Source: SAR116 cluster bacterium AG-325-F22 (GTDB lineage: Bacteria > Pseudomonadota > Alphaproteobacteria > Puniceispirillales > Marisalimonadaceae). From it: a stretch of DNA of 47,488 bases. The DNA lies in contig QBYJ01000009.1 in assembly GCA_003282885.1 (NCBI GenBank), forward strand, positions 1 to 47,488, written 5' to 3'. A model generated the notes under the pieces. That model made no database searches, was not told the DNA's origin, and was given only the letters and a program-made list of their open reading frames with translations. This document shows, piece after piece, positions 36,646-44,990 of the stretch. Numbering within the stretch: position 1 is the first letter of the stretch; every line of letters begins with the position of its first letter. Position numbers and translations under genes: made by a program.

Positions 36646-37901
36646 CTAATTATTAGGCTAGCATTGGTTCCTCCGAAGCCAAACGAGTTAGAAAGAACAT
36701 TTTTAATATTTCTTTTTTTTGAATGAATTGGAACCAAATCAAATCCTAGCGCTTCTTTATCAGGAGTTATCAAATTATTTGTAGGAGGTGCTATTTGATT
36801 TATAATTGATAAGATTGAATATATAGCCTCAATTGCTCCTGCAGCACCTAAAAGATGTCCAGTTGCTGATTTAGTTGAGCTAATACTTATGTTTTCTATT
36901 TTTTGATTAAGTAATCTATCTATTGCTTTTAATTCAATCATATCCCCAAGTGGTGTCGAAGTTCCATGCGCATTTATATAATCAAGATCTGAGCCATCTA
37001 AATTTGCATCATTTAGAGCAGATTTCATTGCTCTGAAACCACCATCACCATTGTCTGCAGGTGCAGTGATATGATGGGCATCTCCAGATAAACCATAGCC
37101 TTTGATTTCAGCATATATTTTAGCTCCTCTAGCAATAGCATGTTCTCTTTCTTCTAAAACTACAACTCCCGAACCTTCTCCCATAACAAAACCGTCTCTA
37201 TCTTTATCCCAAGGTCTTGAACTGGAAATGGGATCATCGTTAAAGTTAGTACTTAAAGCTCTTGCAGCAGCAAACCCAGCCATACCAATACGACAACAAG
37301 CCGCTTCTGCACCACCTGCAACCATTACATCAGCATCACCATATCTTATTATCCTTGATGCATCTCCAATGGCATGAGCGCCAGTTGAGCAAGCAGTCAC
37401 CACCGAATGGTTAGGACCTTTGAAACCGTACTTTATACTAACTTGACCAGATAATAAGTTAATAAGTGCAGAAGGTATAAAAAAAGGGCTAACTTTTCTA
37501 GGTCCTTTTAAATTAAGCAATTCAGTAGTATTAGCTATAGTTTCAAGGCCACCAATGCCTGAACCCAAAATTACTCCCGTTCTATTTTTTTCATTCTCAC
37601 TACGTGGTTTCCAACCAGAATCTTCTACGGCCTGCATTGCTGAAATTATTCCATAAGCTATAAACCTATCAATCCTTTTATATTCTCTTGGTTCTATCCA
37701 ATTATCTAAATCTAAGCCACCTTCATTATCTTCATTGCTTGAAGGAATTTGACCAGCTATTTTGCAAGGCAGGTCTGATACATCAAAATTATTAATTTTA
37801 TTTATGCCCACCATACCGGAAATCAATCTATACCAGTTAAGCTCAACACCAACACCTAAAGGTGTTAACAAGCCTAATCCAGTGACAACGACTCGACGCA
37901 T
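36633..37901 (-). CDS. fabF: Beta-ketoacyl-ACP synthase II
   Basis: Elongating condensing enzyme of fatty-acid synthesis. In 422 residues the Cys-His-His triad is complete: Cys171 (VVTACSTGAH), a His in NAHGTSTPLGD and a His in KSATGHLLGAAGAIEA. The N-terminal RRVVVTGLGLLTPLG and C-terminal NSFGFGGTNASLI are also conserved. An AGGAG Shine-Dalgarno precedes the ATG. It is cotranscribed after acpP (44-base gap). Confidence 0.98.
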   Translation of the reverse strand: MRRVVVTGLGLLTPLGVGVELNWYRLISGMVGINKINNFDVSDLPCKIAGQIPSSNEDNEGGLDLDNWIEPREYKRIDRFIAYGIISAMQAVEDSGWKPRSENEKNRTGVILGSGIGGLETIANTTELLNLKGPRKVSPFFIPSALINLLSGQVSIKYGFKGPNHSVVTACSTGAHAIGDASRIIRYGDADVMVAGGAEAACCRIGMAGFAAARALSTNFNDDPISSSRPWDKDRDGFVMGEGSGVVVLEEREHAIARGAKIYAEIKGYGLSGDAHHITAPADNGDGGFRAMKSALNDANLDGSDLDYINAHGTSTPLGDMIELKAIDRLLNQKIENISISSTKSATGHLLGAAGAIEAIYSILSIINQIAPPTNNLITPDKEALGFDLVPIHSKKRNIKNVLSNSFGFGGTNASLIISCSD

Positions 37902-37945
37902 TAAGAAGCTCCTGATATTTAATCGAGTAAGAAACTTTAGATAAA

Positions 37946-38179
37946 TTAACTGTTTGAAGAAATAAAGTCTATTGCATCTTTAACAGTTTGAATTTTTTCA
38001 GCCGCATCATCAGGTATTTCACACTCAAACTCTTCTTCAAAAGCCATAACTAGTTCAACCGTATCTAGGCTATCTGCACCTAAATCATCTATGAAACTCG
38101 CACTATCTACCACCTTAGCTTCCTCAACCCCAAGATGCTCAACCACAATTTTTGTTACTCTACCAGCTATGTCGTTCAT
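37946..38179 (-). CDS. acpP: Acyl carrier protein
   Basis: A 77-residue acidic carrier protein whose Ser37 in [10 protein letters not shown] receives 4'-phosphopantetheine. The start is the ATG at 38179, preceded by AAGGGG; an upstream in-frame TTG at 38212 would add eleven basic residues not found in ACPs and can be dismissed. It lies between fabG and fabF. The 104-base gap to fabG holds an inverted repeat (38227-38273), so acpP may have separate regulation or mRNA processing. Confidence 0.98.
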   Translation of the reverse strand: MNDIAGRVTKIVVEHLGVEEAKVVDSASFIDDLGADSLDTVELVMAFEEEFECEIPDDAAEKIQTVKDAIDFISSNS

Positions 38180-38226
38180 TAAAATCCCCTTAAGTTTAAT
38201 ATAAATTCTCAATTATTATGCGTTTC

Positions 38227-38273
38227 GACTAACATAAATATGTATTAATGCCAAGCTTATTATCATGTTAGTC
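38227..38273. repeat. 9-bp inverted repeat between fabG and acpP
   Basis: Perfect arms GACTAACAT (38227-38235) and ATGTTAGTC (38265-38273) are separated by 29 bases. The repeat occupies the fabG-acpP gap, upstream of acpP on the minus strand. No T-tract follows on either strand, so it is not a standard terminator. It may be a stem in the acpP leader, an RNase processing site or an operator half-site pair. Confidence 0.45.
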
Positions 38274-38283
38274 TTAAAAAATA

Positions 38284-39021
38284 CTAAATCATACTCATAC
38301 CACCATTTATATGTAATGTAGTCCCAGTTATGAAACTTGCTTCATCACTAGCTAAATAAACACAACCATTTGAAATATCATCAACATTTCCTAACCTATT
38401 TACAGGAATATTTATAACAATATTTTTTTTCTGTTCATCTGAAAGCCTGTCAGTCATAGGGGTTGAAATAAATCCTGGTGCAATCAGGTTGCAAGTGATA
38501 CCTCGACTAGCAACCTCTAAAGCTATTGATTTAGTAAAGCCTGCTAGAGCAGATTTAGAGGCTGCGTAATTACTTTGACCTGCATTTCCTGTGTAGCCAA
38601 CAACGGAACTTATAAATATTACTCTTCCATATCTTCTTTTCAGCATACCTCTAATAACTTGCCTTGTTAATCTCATTGGTGCTGATAAATTTAAATTAAT
38701 TACTTTATCCCATTCCTCATCCTTCATTCTTAAAAAAAGGTTATCCGCGTTAACACCAGCATTATTTATCAATATATCAATCTGACCAAAACTATCTTCA
38801 GCTTGTTTTGCTAAATTTAGGATATCGTTACTACTATTTAAGTCAGTAGTAATTATTTCAACATCGTTACCCAATTCTAATTTCAAATCACTTAGAACAT
38901 TTCGTCTTGTCCCTGATAGAATTAGTTTAGCTCCACTCTGTTTCATTTTTCTTGCTATTGACATTCCTATCCCACCTGTAGCACCAGTTATTAGGGTTAC
39001 TTTATCTTTTAAATTAAACAT
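38284..39021 (-). CDS. fabG: 3-Oxoacyl-ACP reductase
   Basis: NADPH-dependent ketoacyl-ACP reductase of the SDR family, 245 residues. The cofactor motif is TGATGGIG (residues 13-20), followed by NNAGV (87-91). The catalytic Ser139, Tyr152 and Lys156 fall in ISSVVGY and SNYAASKSA. PGFISTPMTD and the C-terminal GTTLHINGGMSMI match FabG. It follows fabD by 18 bases. Confidence 0.98.
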   Translation of the reverse strand: MFNLKDKVTLITGATGGIGMSIARKMKQSGAKLILSGTRRNVLSDLKLELGNDVEIITTDLNSSNDILNLAKQAEDSFGQIDILINNAGVNADNLFLRMKDEEWDKVINLNLSAPMRLTRQVIRGMLKRRYGRVIFISSVVGYTGNAGQSNYAASKSALAGFTKSIALEVASRGITCNLIAPGFISTPMTDRLSDEQKKNIVINIPVNRLGNVDDISNGCVYLASDEASFITGTTLHINGGMSMI

Positions 39022-39039
39022 TCAATACTCCATCAAAAT

Positions 39040-39969
39040 TTATAAAAAATTTTCAAAATCTTCTGTGTTTTCAATATTAATAGTTACAATATTTTTTATC
39101 ATTCTATTCGCGATACCTGAAAGAACTTTCCCACTTCCTAATTCTATAATTTTTTTAACACCGAGGTTTTCAGCGAGTTTCATCGTCTCTCGCCACCTTA
39201 CAGTTCCAGTAACTTGATCAATTAAATTATTTCTCAATTTATCTGGATTACTTTCTGGTGATACATCTACATTGGAAATAATTGGTACAATAGGAGTTTT
39301 AAATTCTAATTTATTAAGAGCTTCCTTCATGATTATTTGAGCAGGTTTCATCAATCGACAATGAAACGGGGCACTGACAGGAAGAAGTACAACTTTTTTA
39401 ATTCCTAAATCCTTTGAGAGTTTCATTGCATTTTCAACGGCTAATATATCACCACTGATTACTACTTGACTATCAGAATTATCATTAGCAATGTCACAAA
39501 CCCCATAAGACTTTACCTTATCTATAAGTTTTTTTGCTGTCTCAATATTTGTTCCTATCAATGCCGCCATAGCACCTTTTCCAATTGGAACTGCTTCTTG
39601 CATTGCATTGCCTCTTAATCTTAATAATTTTGCACATTGATCTAGAGAGAAAACTTCTGCAGCAGTCATGGCTGTATATTCTCCTAAGGAATGTCCACAG
39701 ACATAATCTGCTAAATCTGTAAGTTTCTTTTTAGTAATTTTATTTAAAACTCTTAAGGTTGCTATGCTACACGCCATCAGTGCGGGTTGTGCATTTGAAG
39801 TTAAGGAAATTTCTTCATTAGTACCTTCCCACATTACTCTTGTTAAATTAAAGTTTAGTGCATCATTTACTTCTTCAAAAACTTGTTTTGCTTCAAAAAA
39901 ATTATCTGATAATTCTTTACCCATTGCAATCTTCTGTGACCCTTGTCCTGGAAAAACAATAAATTTCAT
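39040..39969 (-). CDS. fabD: Malonyl-CoA:ACP transacylase
   Basis: Loads malonyl groups on ACP. In 309 residues the N-terminal FPGQGSQKIAMG, nucleophile Ser94 in GHSLGEYTA, and catalytic His in VSAPFHCRLM are clear. QPALMACSIA and SGDILAVENAM are also as expected. It heads the minus-strand fatty-acid cluster and diverges from rpsF across 181 bases, where its promoter must lie. Confidence 0.98.
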   Translation of the reverse strand: MKFIVFPGQGSQKIAMGKELSDNFFEAKQVFEEVNDALNFNLTRVMWEGTNEEISLTSNAQPALMACSIATLRVLNKITKKKLTDLADYVCGHSLGEYTAMTAAEVFSLDQCAKLLRLRGNAMQEAVPIGKGAMAALIGTNIETAKKLIDKVKSYGVCDIANDNSDSQVVISGDILAVENAMKLSKDLGIKKVVLLPVSAPFHCRLMKPAQIIMKEALNKLEFKTPIVPIISNVDVSPESNPDKLRNNLIDQVTGTVRWRETMKLAENLGVKKIIELGSGKVLSGIANRMIKNIVTINIENTEDFENFL

Positions 39970-40035
39970 TTTAAGTCCTTACAAATGTTAAAATTTATTT
40001 AATTATTTATTGCATATTTTTAATAAACATTTATG

Positions 40036-40066
40036 TTGCACAATAACTTAAAATACCAGCATAAAA
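40036..40066 (+). promoter_or_regulatory. Weak candidate promoter for rpsF operon
   Basis: TTGCAC (40036-40041) resembles a -35 element. Seventeen to eighteen bases further, GCATAAAAT (40059-40067) gives an imperfect -10. A transcript from here would begin near 40075, just before the structured leader at 40080. Low confidence because A+T-rich DNA produces such matches often. Confidence 0.3.
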
Positions 40067-40079
40067 TTTATTATTTTAT

Positions 40080-40146
40080 GTCCTCCTTGCCAATTAATTT
40101 TTTTTAATTGGCTAACATGGGAAATCCCAACAAGCCGTAAGGAGAC
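40080..40146 (+). promoter_or_regulatory. Structured rpsF leader, candidate S6:S18 autoregulatory element
   Basis: The leader can fold so that CTCCTT (40083-40088) pairs with AAGGAG (40139-40144), the rpsF Shine-Dalgarno. Inside this closing helix are a perfect 9-bp hairpin with a T6 loop (40089-40097 with 40104-40112), a small hairpin TGGG/CCCA (40118-40121, 40126-40129), and an unpaired CCG (40135-40137) right beside the closing helix. S6:S18-binding leaders upstream of rpsF are known in many bacteria and centre on a CCG next to a helix. Matching that class here is inference; the pairings are read directly. Confidence 0.6.
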
Positions 40147-40150
40147 AAAA

Positions 40151-40516
40151 ATGGCATTATACGAAAGTGTAATTATAGGAAGACAAGATTTGACACCCAA
40201 TCAGTTTGAGGAATTAGTTGAAGAATTTATTAAAATAATTGTTTCTTTTAAGGGTGTTATAAAAAAAAGAGAAAATTGGGGTATTAGAAATCTTGCTTAT
40301 AAAATAAATAAAAATAGAAAAGGTCATTATGTACTTTTAAACATCGATAGTTCTTCTGATGCAATCACAGAATATGAACGTTTAATGAGATTAAATGAAG
40401 ACATTATAAGATTTTTAACAATTCGTATAAATTCAGTTGACGAAAAACCTTCACCATTAATGAATAATAAATCGGATCGTTATAAAACTGAAGTTTTAAA
40501 TGCTGAAACAGTTTAA
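40151..40516 (+). CDS. rpsF: 30S ribosomal protein S6
   Basis: A 121-residue S6 that binds S18 in the 30S platform. The start MALYESVIIGRQDLTPNQFEELVEEF and the central RENWGIRNLAYKINKNRKGHYVLLNID are diagnostic. A short C-terminal tail after KPSPLMNN is slightly acidic/polar. An AAGGAG Shine-Dalgarno (40139-40144) precedes the ATG and can be masked by the leader structure. It is first in rpsF-rpsR-rplI-dnaB. Confidence 0.98.
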   Translation: MALYESVIIGRQDLTPNQFEELVEEFIKIIVSFKGVIKKRENWGIRNLAYKINKNRKGHYVLLNIDSSSDAITEYERLMRLNEDIIRFLTIRINSVDEKPSPLMNNKSDRYKTEVLNAETV

Positions 40517-40548
40517 CCAAGTAATTCAGAAGTATAGGAATAATTTAA

Positions 40549-40803
40549 ATGACACAACTTGAAATCAAGCGAGAAGCTTTAAGAAAACCTAATCAAAAAA
40601 AACGAAAATCATGCCCCTTTTCTGCGCCAGATACCCCTGCAATTGATTACAAAGATTTAAAAGTTCTCACAAGATACGTATCTGAAAGAGGTAAAATAAT
40701 ACCTTCTAGAATTTCAGCTGTCTCAGCTAAGAGACAACGTGATCTTTCTAAAGCAATAAAAAGAGCAAGATTTTTAGCCTTAATGCCTTACGTTGTAGGT
40801 TAG
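40549..40803 (+). CDS. rpsR: 30S ribosomal protein S18
   Basis: An 84-residue S18 with the typical [19 protein letters not shown] and [24 protein letters not shown]. The N-terminus is Lys/Arg-rich ([16 protein letters not shown]). It lies 32 bases after rpsF and 14 before rplI, with no DUF2232 membrane gene between rpsR and rplI as found in many Alphaproteobacteria. Confidence 0.98.
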   Translation: MTQLEIKREALRKPNQKKRKSCPFSAPDTPAIDYKDLKVLTRYVSERGKIIPSRISAVSAKRQRDLSKAIKRARFLALMPYVVG

Positions 40804-40817
40804 ATAAGGAGAATTAA

Positions 40818-41477
40818 ATGAATGTTATTTTGTTAGAACGTGTTGAAAAATTAGGACAGATGGGTGAGTTAGTTTCGGTTAAATCTGGATACGCCAGAAA
40901 TTTTTTGCTTCCTAAAGGTAAGGCCGTTTTTGCTTCTAAAGAAAATATCAAAATATTTGAAGAAAAGAAATCTCAATTAGAAGGTGAAAATATAACTAGA
41001 AAAAAAGAGGCTCAAAATTTAGCTGACAATATTAATTTTAAAGAAGTAATTCTTATAAGAGCAGCAAGCGAATCTGGTCAATTATATGGTTCTGTCTCTG
41101 CAAAAGATATATCCAACGCTGTTACAGATGCTGGACTTTCAATAAATAAATCTCAAGTTGATTTAAATAAGGCTCTTAAGACACTATCTTATGAAGATAT
41201 ATCTATAAAATTACATCCTGAAATCTCTATAAATTTAAAATTAAATATAGCTAGATCGACAGAAGAAGCTAAAGAACAAACTAAATCAGGAAAAGCTATT
41301 ATTACAAATGAAATTACTGGTGGAGACATTAGATCAGAGCGAGCTCAAAAAGATGCTAAAAGATTCGATAAAAAAGAAAGTCCTGCAAAAATAGATAAAA
41401 AAAATGATGAAAAGTTTGAAATATCTGAAAACGTAAATAGTGATAAAATACAAGAAAATAAAGATAAAGTTAACTAA
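40818..41477 (+). CDS. rplI: 50S ribosomal protein L9 with long charged C-terminal extension
   Basis: L9 links the L1 stalk base to the outside of the 50S subunit. Residues 1-50 are the N-terminal RNA-binding domain (MNVILLERVEKLGQMGELVSVKSGYARNFLLPKG), and the C-domain follows to about residue 150 (GQLYGSVSAKDISNAV, HPEISINLKLNIAR). The remaining 65 or so residues are low-complexity Lys/Glu/Asp/Asn-rich and probably disordered; bacterial L9 is usually near 150. Extensions occur in Alphaproteobacteria. It precedes dnaB by 68 bases. Confidence 0.96.
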   Translation: MNVILLERVEKLGQMGELVSVKSGYARNFLLPKGKAVFASKENIKIFEEKKSQLEGENITRKKEAQNLADNINFKEVILIRAASESGQLYGSVSAKDISNAVTDAGLSINKSQVDLNKALKTLSYEDISIKLHPEISINLKLNIARSTEEAKEQTKSGKAIITNEITGGDIRSERAQKDAKRFDKKESPAKIDKKNDEKFEISENVNSDKIQENKDKVN

Positions 41478-41545
41478 TTATAAATTTCAAACATATTTGA
41501 GATCATTGGTTATGAAATTTCAAATAAATTTAGAAAACAACATAT

Positions 41546-43054
41546 ATGGTTGACAATCTAATTGAAAATTATGCTAATTCTGAAAATCCACATTCAGAAG
41601 GTACAAGTAATATTGAAAAAAAAATGCCTCAAAATTTAGAAGCAGAGCAAAGTCTTCTAGGTTCAATTTTATTTGATAACAAAATATTGGAAGATCTTCC
41701 TGCGAATTTTGATAGCCAATATTTTTTTGATCCCTTACACGAAAATATATATAAAGCATGTATATCCCTAACAGATAATAATCGATTAGCAGATCCCTTA
41801 ACACTTAAAAATTACTTAAATGATTCTGACTTAAATAAAGATGTTGATATTGAAAAATATCTTTTAGATCTTAGAGAAGGAGTTTTATCATTGAGAAAAG
41901 CAAAATTTTATGCTGAAGAAATAAAAAATTGCTATATTAGAAGATCTTTAATAAGGATTGCTGATGAATTGATTTATAAATCAATTAATCCAAAAATTGA
42001 AGTAAATCCCAATGAAGAAATATCTGAAACTGAAGAAAAATTATATAATTTGGCTGAGAAAGATCAAGTTAATTCGGGTCCGTTAGACTTTAAATCTGTT
42101 TTAGCTAGCACTACTAATCAAATAAATGAAGCTTTCACCAGAAAAGGAAAATTATCTGGAGTAGATACAGGTTTTTCAGGTTTAAATCGTCAATTAGGAG
42201 GCTTAAATAAGTCTGACCTAATAGTTTTAGCAGGTAGACCCGCTATGGGGAAAACAGCCTTAGCAACGAACATAGGATTTAATGCTGCTAAAAGCAATAA
42301 CACTGATCAAAATGATTCTATCTTAATTTTTTCATTAGAAATGTCAGCTGAACAATTAGCGCAAAGAATATTAGCTGAACAAACCACAATAGACTCTCAA
42401 AAATTGAGAATTGGAGATATTGATGAAAAAGAATTCTCAAAACTTGTCGCAACACAAAATGATATTTATAACTTACCATTATTTATCGATGATACCCCTG
42501 CCATATCTGTTAGCCAAATTGCATCAAGAGCAAGAAGATTAAAAAGAAAAAGTGGATTAGGTTTAATTATTATTGATTATATACAATTAATCCAGGGCTC
42601 TAAAGTAAGTGAGGCGCAAGGAAGAGTACATGAAGTTTCGAGCATTACTAGGGGATTAAAATCTATAGCTAAAGAGTTAAATGTCCCTATTCTTGCTTTA
42701 TCCCAACTAAGTAGGGCTGTTGAACAAAGAGAAGATAAAAGACCCATTCTAGCTGACTTAAGAGAGTCTGGTTCTATAGAACAGGATGCCGATGTTGTAA
42801 TGTTTGTTTATAGAGAAGAGTATTACCTAGATAAAAGTGAGCCAACCCAAAGAGATAACGAAAATCAAGAAAGTTTTAATGAACGTTTTACAAAATGGCA
42901 AGATAAAAGAAATTCAGCAGAAGGTAAAGCTGAGATAATTATTTCAAAACAAAGACATGGACCAACTGGTATAATACAGGTACAGTTCGAGGCTAAATTC
43001 ACTAGATTCATGGATTTAGCTCAAGATAATAGGTTGCCAGATCAAATTTATTAG
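41546..43054 (+). CDS. dnaB: Replicative DNA helicase DnaB
   Basis: The hexameric replication-fork helicase, 502 residues. The N-terminal domain begins PQNLEAEQSLLGSILFDN after a 27-residue polar leader. The RecA-like domain has Walker A GRPAMGKTALATNIGF, LGLIIIDYIQLIQG (Walker B), ALSQLSRAVEQR and DLRESGSIEQDADVVMFVYR. IISKQRHGPTGIIQVQF closes the conserved part. It follows rplI and precedes alr, a frequent order in this class. Confidence 0.98.
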   Translation: MVDNLIENYANSENPHSEGTSNIEKKMPQNLEAEQSLLGSILFDNKILEDLPANFDSQYFFDPLHENIYKACISLTDNNRLADPLTLKNYLNDSDLNKDVDIEKYLLDLREGVLSLRKAKFYAEEIKNCYIRRSLIRIADELIYKSINPKIEVNPNEEISETEEKLYNLAEKDQVNSGPLDFKSVLASTTNQINEAFTRKGKLSGVDTGFSGLNRQLGGLNKSDLIVLAGRPAMGKTALATNIGFNAAKSNNTDQNDSILIFSLEMSAEQLAQRILAEQTTIDSQKLRIGDIDEKEFSKLVATQNDIYNLPLFIDDTPAISVSQIASRARRLKRKSGLGLIIIDYIQLIQGSKVSEAQGRVHEVSSITRGLKSIAKELNVPILALSQLSRAVEQREDKRPILADLRESGSIEQDADVVMFVYREEYYLDKSEPTQRDNENQESFNERFTKWQDKRNSAEGKAEIIISKQRHGPTGIIQVQFEAKFTRFMDLAQDNRLPDQIY

Positions 43055-43086
43055 TAAAGTTATTTAAATATATATAAACTTTTATT

Positions 43087-44172
43087 ATGCAAGGTATTCT
43101 AAATATTTCTCTGAAAGATATCAAATCAAATTGGTTAGCACTAAATGACGCGTCTAATGGAAATGCTTCTGCAGTAATTAAGGCAAATGCATATGGTATT
43201 GGTATGGTCAAAGTAGCCAAAACTTTGATAGAAGCAGGATGTAATTACTTTTATGTTGCTAATCTTGATGAAGGGATTCAATTAAGAAAAGAAATTAAAT
43301 CTACAGAAATAAGAATTGCTGTTTTTGAAGGTTTTTTTAAAGGTTCAGAAGAGGCTTATATAAAATATAAATTAAACCCAATAATTAATAGTTTTGAACA
43401 GTTAATTAGGCTAAAAACACTTGTCACTCAAGGGTACAAAATCAAAACAATATTAAATATTGACACTGGCATGAATAGACTGGGATTTAGTCACAGTGAA
43501 ATTGGTTTATTATTAACTAACAAAGAATTATTAAAATTTGTTGAATGGGACTTTGTTATGTCCCACCTTGCAAACGCACATGAAATTAATAATAAGGAAA
43601 ACATAAAACAATTAGATAAAATTTTACAATTTTCTAAAATTATACCAAATATAAAATTAAGCCTGGCTAATAGTAGTGGAATAATGCTTGGATCGAAGTT
43701 TTGTCTTAATCAAACAAGGCCAGGTATTGGATTGTATGGGATTGATAATTACGGTAACAATATTAAATTAAATTCTAAAAATCTAAAATTTCCCCTAAGT
43801 TTGCATGGGCCTGTGATACAAATAAGAGACGTTAATATTGGTGAAAAAGTGTCTTATGGAGGTGTTGATATTACAAAAAGTAAATCTAGATTAGCTACAA
43901 TTGGAATTGGTTATGCTGATGGTTGGTTAAGATTATTAAAACCTAATAGTTCCTTCTCAATAATGAAAAAAAAATGTAATATTATAGGTAATGTAACAAT
44001 GGATAGCTTCGTTTTAGATATCACTAACTTAAAAGAAAAATTATTAAACGAAGGTGAATATTTATGTTTGTTGGACAACACTAACATTAAAAAGTTACTT
44101 AATAATTTAGAATTAATCAGCTATGAATTGTTAACACTTATGGGTAACCGGTTGTTGAGAAAATATAATTAG
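43087..44172 (+). CDS. alr: Alanine racemase
   Basis: PLP-dependent racemase making D-alanine for peptidoglycan. In 361 residues, Lys32 in SAVIKANAYGIG binds PLP; the usual motif is KADAYGHG. The second catalytic Tyr lies in GYADGWLR or the preceding VSYGGVDIT region. MNRLGF and TRPGIGLYGID are also family motifs. It lies 32 bases after dnaB. No other D-alanine gene is nearby. Confidence 0.96.
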   Translation: MQGILNISLKDIKSNWLALNDASNGNASAVIKANAYGIGMVKVAKTLIEAGCNYFYVANLDEGIQLRKEIKSTEIRIAVFEGFFKGSEEAYIKYKLNPIINSFEQLIRLKTLVTQGYKIKTILNIDTGMNRLGFSHSEIGLLLTNKELLKFVEWDFVMSHLANAHEINNKENIKQLDKILQFSKIIPNIKLSLANSSGIMLGSKFCLNQTRPGIGLYGIDNYGNNIKLNSKNLKFPLSLHGPVIQIRDVNIGEKVSYGGVDITKSKSRLATIGIGYADGWLRLLKPNSSFSIMKKKCNIIGNVTMDSFVLDITNLKEKLLNEGEYLCLLDNTNIKKLLNNLELISYELLTLMGNRLLRKYN

Positions 44173-44202
44173 TAACTAATTTGGAAGAAATAGGTTAGAA
44201 AC

Positions 44203-44988
44203 TTGATTAATTCAATATTTAATATTTGTGGTAATATAGGTCAAAAATTTTTAAAATTTTTAGCTACCATTGGCCATTTCTTTATTTTTTTTATAACTGC
44301 TATTTTTTGGATGTTCAGACCGCCTTGGTATTTTAAGAAAATATTTTACCAAATTATAGACATTGGTTATTTCTCTTTACCCGTAGTTGGTCTCACCACA
44401 TTTTTTTCTGGTATGGTTTTGGCTCTTCAAACTTACAATGGTTTTACTGAACTTAATACTGAGACAACTGTTGCAAGAGTTGTATTAACCTCAATTACAA
44501 GAGAATTAGGACCTGTTTTAACAGGCCTGATGGTTGCTGGACGTATCGGAGCTAAAATGGCGGCAGAAATAGCTACTATGAGGGTCACAGAGCAAATAGA
44601 CGCATTAGGTACTCTAGGTACAAGACCTATGCAATATTTAATTGCCCCAAAGATTATAGCTTCACTAATTTGTATTCCAGTTTTAGTCTTATTAGGTAAT
44701 ACAATTGGAATTTTGGGGGGATATGTAATTGCCATTTTTAAATTAGAATTTAATCCAAGTATTTATTTATATGCTACTGTAGAATATTTACAATGGATCG
44801 ATATTATTCAAGGCACAGTTAAAGCTATAATTTTTGGGTTAATAATATCGATGGTAAGTTGTTATTTTGGTTTTAATGCAACCAAAGGAGCAGAAGGGGT
44901 TGGTTATGCCACAACAGCTTCTGTAGTAATTTCATCAGTAATGATACTAACAAGTACCTACGTTATAACAGCTTTATTTTTTGGTTAA
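44203..44988 (+). CDS. mlaE: MlaE-family ABC transporter permease
   Basis: Permease of the Mla/MCE phospholipid-transport ABC system, 261 residues with about six hydrophobic segments. The signature region ELGPVLTGLMVAGRIGAKMAAEIATMRVTEQIDALGTLG is unmistakable, as is the later GFNATKGAEGVGYATT. The start is TTG at 44203, preceded by AGG with an 8-base gap. mlaF follows after 2 bases. The MCE protein mlaD and other partners are not in this operon. Confidence 0.95.
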   Translation: MINSIFNICGNIGQKFLKFLATIGHFFIFFITAIFWMFRPPWYFKKIFYQIIDIGYFSLPVVGLTTFFSGMVLALQTYNGFTELNTETTVARVVLTSITRELGPVLTGLMVAGRIGAKMAAEIATMRVTEQIDALGTLGTRPMQYLIAPKIIASLICIPVLVLLGNTIGILGGYVIAIFKLEFNPSIYLYATVEYLQWIDIIQGTVKAIIFGLIISMVSCYFGFNATKGAEGVGYATTASVVISSVMILTSTYVITALFFG

Positions 44989-44990
44989 AA

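Noticed and set aside
38180-38212. Upstream TTG start for acpP
   Set aside because: It would add basic residues not found in ACPs, while the ATG at 38179 has an AAGGGG ribosome-binding site.
39970-40079. Small RNA or tRNA in the fabD-rpsF gap
   Set aside because: No cloverleaf or TTCGANTC-like element; apart from a weak promoter-like stretch I see nothing before the rpsF leader.
41485-41530. Repeated AAATTTCAAA in the rplI-dnaB gap
   Set aside because: Two short A+T-rich copies about 30 bases apart; expected by chance in this composition.
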